This document shows positions 54,802-64,000 of a DNA stretch of 64,000 nucleotides, piece by piece. Each line of letters begins with the position of its first letter. Positions within the stretch are counted from its first letter, which is position 1. A program made the position numbers and the translations under genes. The notes beneath the pieces are model-generated. The model saw nothing but the letters and a program-made list of their open reading frames with translations. It was not told the origin of the DNA and did not search any database. Origin of the DNA: Tieghemiomyces parasiticus (lineage: Eukaryota > Kickxellomycota > Dimargaritomycetes > Dimargaritales > Dimargaritaceae); assembly GCA_027575765.1 (NCBI GenBank), contig JANBPT010000047.1, forward strand, positions 29,603 to 93,602, given 5' to 3'.

Positions 54802-55707
54802 ATGTCAGGTAAGACCCGGCTCCTGATGCCATTGAATATGCACCGTGCCGCTTGAGGGCCCGTTTCCGGTTACACTGTCTTCTGGTCAACGTATCTGACT
54901 CTGGCTATTGTGACAGGGGACCCTTTTCTTACCGATTGATTGCACCGATGGGATGCGGTGGGGACCGATAGCGACTGGTGACCCATCGGCAGTAGCGGCA
55001 TACCGGCGCTAGTAACTATCCCCTCGCTGCCCTTGTCACCTCATTGTGGGGGGAGGTATAGGGTTGGTTAAATCGTCCGGTCTCAGTCGGCCGTCCTCAT
55101 ACCCTATCCCCCTCCCATCACCCTCTTCCTGCATCGGATTGCCAGGCCGCGTCTGGAGGGAGGAATGTTACGGAATGTGTCGGAGAAAGCAACGATGTTC
55201 GATGGCTGTGCGTCAGTTATCGCTCACCGAGCATCATCACTTTCTGCCCTCCCTTTCCCTACAACTGATTTCCCCCAATGTGGCCCGCTACCACGCCTTG
55301 CATTACATGATTTGATTGGGGGCGGTGGCTACTAGTTTGATTACGGTGGGAACGGGTACGGCGGTGATGAAAGAGAACCACGCCATTCTGGCCGATCGAT
55401 GGGGCAAGAAGAGTTGTTAAAACCAGACGCGGGTCGGGGAGAGGGGTGCTACCTCACCGTCTATGGTCTGCGACTTAAACGCTCGCCACGCCGTGTGGTG
55501 ACTGGGCTTATCCGCCGATTGCTATTCCAGAGGTTGTCATAACTTTGGCAAGAGCTCTAGCGGCGCAAATATCTACTAACCGCCATGTCAACACCCTCAC
55601 ACTCATATCTCACATCGAAACCCTTTATATACATTTCCCACTCGATACGCCCCTGCCTTTGCCCCCCGTCACACCCACGTCACCCCTGATTGTTTTTCAT
55701 TCCATAC
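54802..55707. promoter_or_regulatory. Upstream region or first intron of the next gene
   Basis: ACC-ATG-TCA-G followed by GTAAGA at 54802-54814 could be a 7-nt first coding exon that splices in phase to 55715 (CCAG acceptor), giving MSG-SSACLVLRV instead of MPGSSACLVLRV. The eIF4B gene in this window has the same tiny-first-exon design. Otherwise this is plain upstream sequence; TTTATATACA near 55624 is a TATA candidate for a start at 55708. Confidence 0.35.
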
Positions 55708-57291
55708 ATGCCAGGTTCCTCGGCCTGCCTTGTCCTCCGCGTTGAGGCCACGTCCCTGTTCAGCAAAGACCGCAAGGTGGTTGATGACCGCACCGGCGAG
55801 CTCCTGTATACCAAAACCGGCCCCGCCGCTAAGGACAGCCGTACCCTCTTCTGTAACGTATGGTGCGGCCAGACATCGCTGGCTGAGGCCCTACAGCGGG
55901 CTATCCAGGAAGCAAAACCGGTCCCAGCAAGGGAGGCCATCCCTCACGCACCGCTGCGCAGTTGCACAGCCCCTGTCCTGCCGACAACCTCCCGCCGTGG
56001 ACGGCGCGACCCCACAGGCTACGCCACGCCGTCGATGGAGGGTGGTGATGACCCCCTGGACGTTTTTGATCGCTGGGACTCGACCAGTGGTCGCCACCAG
56101 TCGCGTCATGGTACAGAGCCCCCCGCCCCCGGCATGGACCGCCCGCGGGCCCAGACCCTCGATGTGGTCCCCACGGCCACCTTGCCCCGGCCTTACCGAA
56201 TGGGGCGCAAATTCTTAGACAATGATGACTACCTCGGCTGCTATGACTCCCCGAGCCTTGAGGTCAATGACGATGACACCAACCCCTTCGCCAACCCCGG
56301 CCCCTGTCCCGAGTACTATGGCCAATTCTCCCCAAAACGGCGCTATCCGTATACTCCACAGCACGCGTTCTACATGCCGCACGAGGGCCTGCCGACATCC
56401 ACGGCTACCGTGGGCCGGTCGGGGGCTTATCAACTACCCCCGTCTCCGCCGCCGTCCCACCTCCCGTCGCCAGTGTTGGCCAGTAATCGCCGTGCCACGG
56501 TCACCACCCATACCCCCGGCCCGGTCGGTCGTACGTACTCGGAGCCGCTACTGGCCCGATCAACAGCCCCGCTCGTACTGTGGGATGTGACCACCCGGCG
56601 CTGGCGCCAGCAGAACCGGCTCAGCTTCATCAATCCCAACGATTCGGTCGTTTCGTGGGTTCAGGTCGCCCGCGATAACTGGACCAGTGTCAATCGTACG
56701 CTCTACCGCTTCGTCTGGCCCGCTCAGGATTCCCATACTCGCGCGCGCGGCGTGGTCAATTCGGGTATGCGGCCCCTACCAGCGCTCCCCGCTGCCACTA
56801 CTTCCCAGCGTCGCTTCCTCGACCCGTCCCCCCCGCCATCGCCTGCCACGACGGCCGCTTTTCCGTCGTCGTCGTCATCGTCGTCCTCGCGTGGGTCGTC
56901 CACTTCTCCCGCACCCTTTCAGCTATCATCTTCCCCGACCCCGCATGTCACTGTCACATCTGCGCGGTCGCCCCTGTCCTCGGTACCGACCCCTAATGGC
57001 GATGGTAGCGGGGGTCCCGGTAGCAGCGGCAGTGGTGAGATCGCTTTCGAAGGCCAAGGCAGCGCTGTGACAGGTTCGGCGTACTTTTGGACGTACGAAC
57101 AGAAGGGAAAGCTTCTCACTTGTTACCATGCGGACCACAACATACCCATCGCCCATTATCGGCCAAAGCGCATGGCCCTAACTTCCGGTGGCAAGTTTAT
57201 GATCCATACCCGCTACCTGCCCTCGGCCGAGTTTATGGAGTTTCTCGTTTTTTCGTGCCTGGTCATCCTTGACCTCGGCGAGAAGGATTAG
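55708..57291 (+). CDS. Unknown protein, possible tubby/DUF6593-like fold
   Basis: 527 aa from the ATG at 55708. Three separated blocks look like pieces of a beta-barrel of the tubby-C/DUF6593 kind: N-terminal ACLVLRVEATSLFSKDRKVV ... TGELLYTKTG; central APLVLWDVTTRRWRQQN ... WTSVNRTLYRFVW; C-terminal SAYFWTYEQKGKLLTCYHAD ... PIAHYRPKR ... FMEFLVFSCLVIL. Between them are long Pro/Ser-rich linkers, including a Ser run near residue 390. In fungi such domains occur in many uncharacterised proteins and may bind membranes or lipids; no function can be assigned here. Similarity was judged from the strand pattern only, so the family name is tentative. An alternative start through a tiny exon at 54802 is possible. 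Confidence 0.75.
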   Translation: MPGSSACLVLRVEATSLFSKDRKVVDDRTGELLYTKTGPAAKDSRTLFCNVWCGQTSLAEALQRAIQEAKPVPAREAIPHAPLRSCTAPVLPTTSRRGRRDPTGYATPSMEGGDDPLDVFDRWDSTSGRHQSRHGTEPPAPGMDRPRAQTLDVVPTATLPRPYRMGRKFLDNDDYLGCYDSPSLEVNDDDTNPFANPGPCPEYYGQFSPKRRYPYTPQHAFYMPHEGLPTSTATVGRSGAYQLPPSPPPSHLPSPVLASNRRATVTTHTPGPVGRTYSEPLLARSTAPLVLWDVTTRRWRQQNRLSFINPNDSVVSWVQVARDNWTSVNRTLYRFVWPAQDSHTRARGVVNSGMRPLPALPAATTSQRRFLDPSPPPSPATTAAFPSSSSSSSSRGSSTSPAPFQLSSSPTPHVTVTSARSPLSSVPTPNGDGSGGPGSSGSGEIAFEGQGSAVTGSAYFWTYEQKGKLLTCYHADHNIPIAHYRPKRMALTSGGKFMIHTRYLPSAEFMEFLVFSCLVILDLGEKD

Positions 57292-57916
57292 GCGATAAGG
57301 TTACTCCATGACTGGTAAGATGCGGGGCCCTAAGGGTTCGTTGTCTTTTCAAACTGTAACACTGGGCAGCCGCGCTACGTTCTTCTTTTTTTATAGGGTT
57401 TACTTTTTTTTTCGTTTCACCTGCCTTCCTAACTGTATCTGTACCTGTGCTCTATATCGCTGTGGGGAGGGAAGCTTCGTGTATAATCCGTATACTATTA
57501 TAAATACACCTAACCTTAATCAGGGAGTACCGCGTAGTGGCTTTGGGATGTAGCGTTGCGCTTTGGTCATCAAGGACAGGAGTGAAAAGTGTGGAAGGGG
57601 GGACTTTTAACGGCGGCCCGTCGTAGATTCCGCCTAGGCGAGGGATCCCGTGAAAGGGTTGCCTTGTACCTTAGGAATGAGAGTATCGAATGTCTGCACC
57701 CCCCCCCACCACCAACCTCCCCCCCCTCACACACACACATGCGCACCTCGATCGCGTCAGCCACCTCTTGTAGCTATTAAGCTTCTGCTCACATCGCCGT
57801 GCCTGTAACAGGTGCTCATCCCTCATCCCTCTCACATTGTTCATTCCTCCCTCTTGGACCATCCCACACTTTCGCCCGTACGTACGCATTCCGGCCCTGC
57901 TGCCCGTTTAACCGCC
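57292..57916. promoter_or_regulatory. Upstream region of Arp9-like gene
   Basis: Intergenic, containing a C-run and ACAC repeats near 57700-57745 and a pyrimidine-rich leader before the ATG. No gene seen. Confidence 0.45.
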
Positions 57917-60207
57917 ATGAGCATCGTACGCGAAGATTCCTATGTCATCATCGACCTGTGCTCGTACATGACGCGGTGCGGCGTGGGTGTCAACGATCCC
58001 AACCGGCTACCAGCCTACGTAAGTTTTTTTTGCCAGGGCGAACTACGCGTGAAGTGCCGTGGTGGGGCGGGCAGCTGCAGCAGCTCCCCATGTAAATACT
58101 CCCTGTATAAGCCCTACCGCCCCCCTCTCCATCACACCGCTTCGTCGCGGAGAGTCCGGTGGACGCCAGCGTGGACACATTTTTAATTATATATATATGT
58201 ATTGGGCCACCGTGATACCCTGGCTATGCAATTTTTCCCTGTCCCGGACCCTTAATCCCTCATGCACTCCATACTGACCACTATACACACACGCACATAT
58301 ATATATATATTTATAGCTAATACCGACCGTTGTGGGTGAATTGTCCACCGCCACTGTTGCTTCCGGTGCCGCCGAGGAAGCCGCTAAGGATGACACGACG
58401 CCGAATGAGGCCGAACCGGCTGCGGAGACGGGCGACAGCGAAGCGAAGCCGACCGTCGGGTCCACTTCCCAACCTACCTACGTTGTGGGCGAATCAGCCC
58501 TCCGTAAACTTACCGATAAGGATTCGGCCCCCGTGTGGCCGATGGCCAGCGACCACGTTGACGATTGGGACCGGATGGTCATTTTCTGGTAGGTGATCAC
58601 CCGAGGGGTCCCTGCGTATTGGGGTTCGTGGTTAATTCTTGCGGCTGCACCTCCTCCTCCTCCCTCTCCGCCTTTTCTATCAGACCCGACACCACTTGGG
58701 CACCCTTTCATGCCCTGCGACTTGCCTAACCCATGGACATTCCCCGCACCGGCGTAACTTTCCCACCCCACCCCTCCTCCTCCCACCTCTTCATTCTCTT
58801 TATTTAGGGAGTACATACTCGCCAAGCGATTCAAGCTCAAATTCGATAACATGGAGAGCCCCGTTCTTCTGTCGGTGCCCACACAGTGGTCGCGGCTAGA
58901 AACGGAACGTACCGCGCAAATCTTCTTTGAGCGGTTCAACGTCCCAGGCCTGTACATTGCCGAACAGCCACTCCTGGCCGCTTACGGGTCCGGGGTGCTC
59001 ACCGCCCTCGTGGTGAAGATTGGCCATCGGTATACCGGTAAGTACGAACCAAGGCCCACCGCATCGTGCAGGTGCCCGTGTAACGAGGGGTTCGGAAGGC
59101 TAGATGCCCGCGCGTGTCGAACACACAGACACGCACACAGCGACAGTCACAAATACACGCTTGGTATTCTGCCGGTCGGCGCTTCTAATGATGCTTACCC
59201 TCACCGCCCCTCATCTTCCCCTTCTCCCCTCCCGCCCTCTTGCTGCGTCGCCTGTCAGACATCACACCCGTCATCGACTCCAACATACAGTACCAAGCCG
59301 CCCAGCGTCTAGAACTCGCCGGTCAGGATATTGACCAGCGCCTCCTCGAACTGCTGCGTAAGGACAAGGCGCTGGTGGAGCTCCTAGGCGACGACCTAAA
59401 CCTAGCCTTTAGCCAAATGGTCAAGGAGAACCACCTGGATTTGTCCCCCCTGACCGAGGACGACGAGACCGTGCCGGCTCTACCCACCGCCGTGGCCGGG
59501 GCGACCGCGCTGGCGGCAGCCAGTAAAAAGGAGGCGGCTGATAAGGCGGGTCCCCAGCGGATCGAGTTTGAATACAAGGGCAAGAAGGTAGGCTATAATC
59601 GTGGCAGGTTTGGGCCGAATGGTCGTCCATGCATGGCGTGGCAGGGAAATTGAGGCCACGACATGGACTGTTTGAGGGGTGTGTTTTTTTTTTTAAAAAA
59701 AAGTAGTGCACTCTGAACTAACCCCTCCCCTCCTACCCTTTTTGTTTATACGCTCCTATATTGCAGATTTCCTTGAATACGGACGTGGCCAAGAGTGTGG
59801 AGGTCCTTTTCAACCCGGAACTGGCCCCTAAGCGCAGCCTAGACCTCGTTACGGCGATCGAGCGGGCGGTGTTACAGTGCGACGTAGACAAGCGCATGGC
59901 GTTGTGGGACTGCCTCCTCCTCACGGGCGGTCTCTCCCTTACCAAGGGCCTCCCGCAACTGCTCGAGCGGCGCCTGAAATCCCGGGTCCTGGCGCAGTCC
60001 GACAATGCCGGTGATACCCAGCCCCAAGAAGTCAAGTTTGGCCGGATTCCCGAGTACTTTTCGAGGTACAAAGACCGCCCGGACTACATGGCGTACCTGG
60101 GCGCCACCATCGCGGCTAAACTCGTGTTTAATGACCCCAAGAATTATGTCCACAAGGCCGACTACAATGAGATGGGGCCGGCGGCGATCTTTTGCAAAAA
60201 TAATTAG
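57917..60207 (+). CDS. ARP9: Actin-related protein, Arp9-like (SWI/SNF and RSC type)
   Basis: Arp7/Arp9 form a module on the HSA helix of fungal SWI/SNF and RSC remodelers. Exons 57917-58018, 58317-58588, 58808-59037, 59259-59587, 59767-60207; phases agree, 457 aa. The start MSIVREDSYVIIDLCSYMTR matches the Arp9-type opening, followed by LIPTVVGE (the actin IPS-VG block). WDRMVIFWEYILAKRF, ESPVLLSVPTQWSRLETERT (actin LLTEAPLNPK..REK region), LYIAEQPLLAAYGSG and LLLTGGLSLTKGLPQLLERR (the actin LSGG block) follow, then HKADYNEMGP near the end, like actin's ISKQEYDESGP. The phosphate-loop Gly residues of actin are degenerate, as in other Arps that do not hydrolyse ATP. Acidic/Ala-rich inserts lie in exons 2 and 4. 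Arp9 rather than Arp4/7 is my best guess from the N-terminus. Confidence 0.85.
58296..58310. repeat. TA run before the exon 2 acceptor of the Arp9-like gene
   Basis: ACATATATATATATAT directly precedes the TTATAG acceptor of intron 1, taking the place of the usual pyrimidine tract. Confidence 0.5.
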
Positions 60208-60284
60208 GTTGGGGTCTGCGGAGAGGGGCAGCTGTAGGGCGCCGACTGTGGCTATAGCCAGCTTGCTTTCAGCATATGTACCTT

Positions 60285-60326
<42 letters not shown>

Positions 60327-61846
60327 CCTCATTAGTGTATTTTCCCTCGTCACCATCCTCCCGGTTTGTAGACGCCTCTGCCTTTTGGACGCTTTGTTCA
60401 GATAAATCTTTTCTCTAGTGCAATACGCAACCTAATAAAGATGTACATTCTCTGTCACGATGGTGGCAGAAAGTGAGCGAGGAATGGATCGAGGGGGGAG
60501 GGGGGAGATGCATAGTATCCAGATCAAAAAGGGACGGTGGTAACTCAGGGTCGTGCTAATCTAACCCGCAACACGATAATTCATTTGGGGGGTGTGAAGG
60601 AGGAGGGAGATTCAGGGAACTCACTACATGTTTGAGAGTGAATTCTAACGTTGTCCATGGTGGCCTCCTGTGATCTGCAAATATAGAACGAGGACGAACT
60701 TGGGGTAAAGTCTCACGTGATTGTAAATTGCTGTGAATATTCCCGAGACCTGGGGGGTAAGACAGGCACCTATAGTAGCCCATAGTAAAATCTCTCATCA
60801 AAATTTTACCGGCCATAAGCCGCCTCAGTTACTACCACTCTCATCTGCCCTGGAGAGGGAGAGGGGGAGAGTTTCGACCAGCGCTATAAACATGCTGCTG
60901 AGGGTTTATCCTATCAGGCCAAAGGGTCCGTGCGGGTTTGGCTATGAGTTGGGTATTGCATACCTAACCTTCCCCCACGCGCCATCCCCGGGCTTGGCAG
61001 CCGGGGCGGGGGCTCATGCCACTATCATTGCCGAATCTGCATCAACGTATAAGAAAGGAAAGCGTGACCAGGTCAGCTGCCCTTGAATAGCGAGGAAGGA
61101 CGGGGGGAAGAGATGCGTAGTAAGGGTGCACAAGGGTTACACGCTACACAGCGGTACGCGGGTGGGGTTGCGGTGAGGGTGTGGGTGATGAGATGGACAG
61201 GGGTCTCTGATCATGACGTTAGTCCATCACACTGTTGGTTATGGATGGAAAAGTTGGCTAGTGCTTGAGGGGGGGGAAAGAGATCGGGTATCGCCAGAGG
61301 CAAAAGCCGGTTGTCGTGGTTAGGCCGGCTATGCCGCAAGGGTGGTTATCCTGAGCCAGAGGCTGGAGAGTAGCCTGGATTCGTCTCGGGGAGTAAGGGA
61401 CTCTCGATTGCCTGCACACCAGCCATTTAAAGGGGCGGGCGGCGTCGACAACCCGAGATGTAGGGAGTCAGTGCTAGTGGGATTGGATGACAGGTGCACA
61501 CACAGTCCGGTGTGGGCCATGGGCGCGTCAGCGGGGAGGGGGGGTTTCGGAACGAAAGCCTGGGCCCGCCCCCTACCACCAGGTAACATCCTTCCCCCCC
61601 ACTTACACCCATCCCCTTGGCCCACCTGCCTCCAGCCCAGCGCCCTCCCACACAGACTTCCGGCCTATCTCCCCAGCGGTCTGACCTCACCCTTAGCCTG
61701 TCCCTCCCCCCTTTCCCCTTGGCCAATCTACATTATCCTGCTTCTGCACACATTCCGGGAATCTTCGCTACCCGTCTACACCTCCGACAATCCGAGCAAG
61801 TTCCTTTCGCAACTTGTCCCCCTTCCCGACTCCGATCTCACCCAAC
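60208..61846. other. Intergenic, TC repeat at left
   Basis: 1.6 kb between the Arp9-like gene and eIF4B; CCTAATAAAG near 60430 is a likely polyadenylation signal. The right part (61.5-61.85 kb) is pyrimidine-rich leader. No gene called; the 170-codon ORF at 61342-61854 is Pro-rich and overlaps this leader. Confidence 0.45.
60291..60320. repeat. TC microsatellite
   Basis: About 15 uninterrupted TC units, starting ~85 bp after the Arp9-like stop codon. Confidence 0.85.
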
Positions 61847-63565
61847 ATGACTAAGCAATGTAAGTCAGCTTGAGCCCCGTCGACTCGGCGACTCCGGCTT
61901 AAGAATACCACCCGCGGATCCGGCACGATCGGGCCCCGCCAGCGTATTTGCTCCCCTTTCGCCTCTCGTCCTAGCCGCCCTCTACTGCTAGACAACTTGG
62001 GACTCGTGAATACGCAAGCTCTGCAGCCGTAGGACAGCGATCCAGACGTTGGTCGGGGGCAGATGCCTGCCATTCCGAGTATTCCGGTGGAGGGGAGCGA
62101 CGGGTGACAAAACACCCCGGTTCCGGTTGTATATTCTGGGTCTGCCGTCGTCAAGTTGTCTGCCGGGCTCCCTGAGACGTCAAGGTCGGAACCAAGTCGC
62201 GCATGCTTGCCTAGGGCGGCCTGGGTTTCCCAGGGCCCAAAAACAAACAACACGCTGCTAACCTACACATTCGGTAGAGATTAAGAAGGAAGGAGAGGGC
62301 TAAAGGCGAAGCGTGCCGAATCGCTGGTCCCCACAATCCCTGACCCCCCCAGCCGCTAACCACCCGCTCGCCCCACACCAACTTAACCATTTTCAGCCAA
62401 GAAGAAGGGCCAGTCCATGAGCCTGAGCGATTTCCTCAAGGACGATAAGACCGGCTCCTGGGCGGACGAGACCACCGAGCTCCCGAGCGCCCCGGCCGCG
62501 TCGTTCGCCGGTGGTTCGGCGGCCAGCGGCCGCGGGTTCGGCCAGGGCTTCCAGCGCTCTAGCTACGGTGCGCGTGGCCCGGCCGCTCCAGTGGATCTTT
62601 CGGAGCTCCCCAAGGACCCGCCGTTCACCGCCTACGTGGGCAACCTGCCCTTCGGCGTCACCGAGGAGATTCTAGCCGAGTTCTTCGCCCCGGGCAAGAT
62701 TGCCGGGATCCGTCTCATCCGCGACCGCATGACCGACCGGCCCAAGGGATACGGCTACGTCGAGTTTTCCGACGTGGAGTCCCTGGCCCAAGCCCTAGGC
62801 CTCTCCGGGGAGGGCCTCCAGGGCCGTCCCATTCGCATTAACCTGGCCGAGCCACCCAAGGAGGGCTTCGGCACGGCCATGCGCAGCAACCGTGGTTTCG
62901 AGGATGAGGACCGCCTTAGTGGCGTAAGCAACTGGCGCCGGGAAACCCCGCTGCCGGCCGCCGAGAACCCGGCCATGGCCGCCAGCTCCGACTGGCGGGC
63001 TACCGCCGGGGCCGCTCCGGCCGGTCCTCCTCGGGGATTCAACGCCTCGCGTGACGGCCCGACGCCCCGCGACGGAGAGGCCCCCCGTCCCCCCCGGTTC
63101 CAGCCGCAGCCCTCCATTTCTGACGACGCCGGTAACTGGCGCGAGAACCGCCAGACGCCCCAGCCCTTACCCACTGCTACCGGTCGCCCGGGTCTGCACG
63201 GTTCCGATTCCTACAGCTCGCCACCCACCACCGCCTCGGCCGGCCTGCCACCGGTTAGCACCGTCCCCTTGGTGCGCAAGAAGCTGCAATTGACTCCGCG
63301 CACCACCCCCGTCGCTACCGGTAGCGAGACGAACGCCCCGGCCGTCGCCGTCACCTCCCCGCACCGCAAGCCCAACCCTTTTGGTGAGGCTAAACCCCGC
63401 GATGAGCTCGAGATGCAGCGTCGGGTCGAGGAGCGTCGTCGTGAACGCTCGAGCAGCACCGCTAGCAAGCCCGGTACCACCACCAACGTCGATGCGTCGT
63501 CGGCTACTTCCACTCCCGCCCGTGTCACCTCCCCCGCCCCTGCGGCTAAGCCCACCGAGGCATAA
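61847..63565 (+). CDS. TIF3: Translation initiation factor eIF4B (Tif3-like)
   Basis: eIF4B is an RNA-binding cofactor of eIF4A that aids unwinding of mRNA leaders and ribosome loading. Exons 61847-61859 and 62397-63565, phase-1 intron of 537 nt, 393 aa. The 13-nt first exon encodes MTKQ plus one base; exon 2 continues SKKKGQSMSLSDFLKDD, the conserved N-terminal motif of the family. One RRM at ~80-155: RNP2 YVGNLP (~84-89) and RNP1 KGYGYVEF (~121-128). Then Arg/Gly/Pro-rich segments with repeats of the type SNWRRETP, SDWRA and GNWRENRQTP, and a charged ELEMQRRVEERRRERSSSTA helix. If the first exon were ignored, the start would be placed at the internal ATG 62417 and lose the lysine-rich N-terminus. 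Confidence 0.92.
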
Positions 63566-64000
63566 GCATATCCTTTTGATCCCGATTTCATTGATACTCG
63601 CCCCTCCCCTCCCTGCCCTTCCCTTTGCCATCAACCCACTGTGTCATTGAAGTGTACCCTTGCCTCTCAACTTCCATCCCGTCCGCTACTGTCCATTCGT
63701 CTGCCTATTCCCTGCATGTTTTAGCCCCCCCCCCTCCCTTCGCCATCCTGACCACGAAGCCTGCCTTTCCTTTCCTACTGCTCGACCTCCCCTCCCATGA
63801 ACTTGTCTGTTTGACATCTAGATACTATTGAATCGGCCGAGTCTAATCTCGTGTGTGTGAACCTTTATGCCCAACCTGCATGCCCTGTGGCGTTGTCGGT
63901 GGCCGGTACCTCCCCCCCTTTCTATTTGGCTTCTCAGAGACTAGCTATTAAGTGCGAAAAGCGCTGGTTATACTGGAGCCCATCAGCGGAGTGTGTGTGT
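63566..64000. other. 3' flank of eIF4B
   Basis: Pyrimidine-rich 3' UTR-like sequence and intergenic DNA up to the window edge; no gene seen. Confidence 0.45.

Noticed and set aside
1..64000. tRNA, 5S or other rRNA genes, and CRISPR-like arrays
   Set aside because: I looked for T-loop and box B patterns and for regular spaced repeats by eye; isolated GATTCGAA or GGTTCGAC strings (e.g. ~7196, ~11668) lack a surrounding cloverleaf.

Overview
The window is nuclear DNA of a fungus. Genes carry many short GT-AG introns (mostly 100-200 nt). Fungal-type genes are present: a Ssh4/Ear1-type SPRY protein with PPxY motifs, an Arp9-like actin-related protein, Erv14-type cornichons and a Hir3/CABIN1 subunit. 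GC-rich coding islands alternate with AT-rich gene-poor stretches. The gene structures suggest an early-diverging, intron-rich lineage (zoopagomycotan or mucoromycotan); that placement is inference. No tRNA, rRNA or CRISPR was seen.

Layout. 1-475: edge of an unrecognised ORF. 1.8-4.2 kb: two cornichon genes, head to head. 4.7-5.9 kb: first member (M1) of a multi-SANT/Myb family. 6.6-7.7 kb: weak possible gene. 10.0-12.6 kb: eight-exon tRNA adenosine deaminase Tad1/ADAT1. 14.4-17.3 kb: mitochondrial AFG1-type AAA ATPase. 17.7-18.2 kb: short family member (M5). 19.5-21.0 kb: PP2C phosphatase. 22.4-30.3 kb: very large Hir3/CABIN1 gene. 30.6-32.1 kb: M2. 32.6-35.3 kb: secreted subtilase. 38.2-41.4 kb: M3 and M4 in tandem. 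42-47.5 kb: two mariner relics, a possible solo LTR and two small secreted-protein loci, one broken by an in-frame TAG. 49.4-51.3 kb: Ssh4-like adaptor. 55.7-57.3 kb: protein with possible tubby/DUF6593 similarity. 57.9-60.2 kb: Arp9-like. 61.8-63.6 kb: eIF4B.

Most genes are unrelated housekeeping genes for secretion, tRNA editing, mitochondrial quality control, chromatin, endosomal sorting and translation. The exception is the SANT family. Five paralogues lie within 37 kb. Four have a short first exon encoding a strongly mitochondrial-looking presequence, then a phase-1 intron, then one long exon of SANT-like repeats with a shared C-terminal helical module. The fifth has only the C-terminal half. 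Myb/SANT proteins normally act on nuclear DNA or chromatin, so a locally amplified set with apparent mitochondrial targeting signals is the most unusual thing here; it may be an organelle DNA- or RNA-binding system, which is inference.
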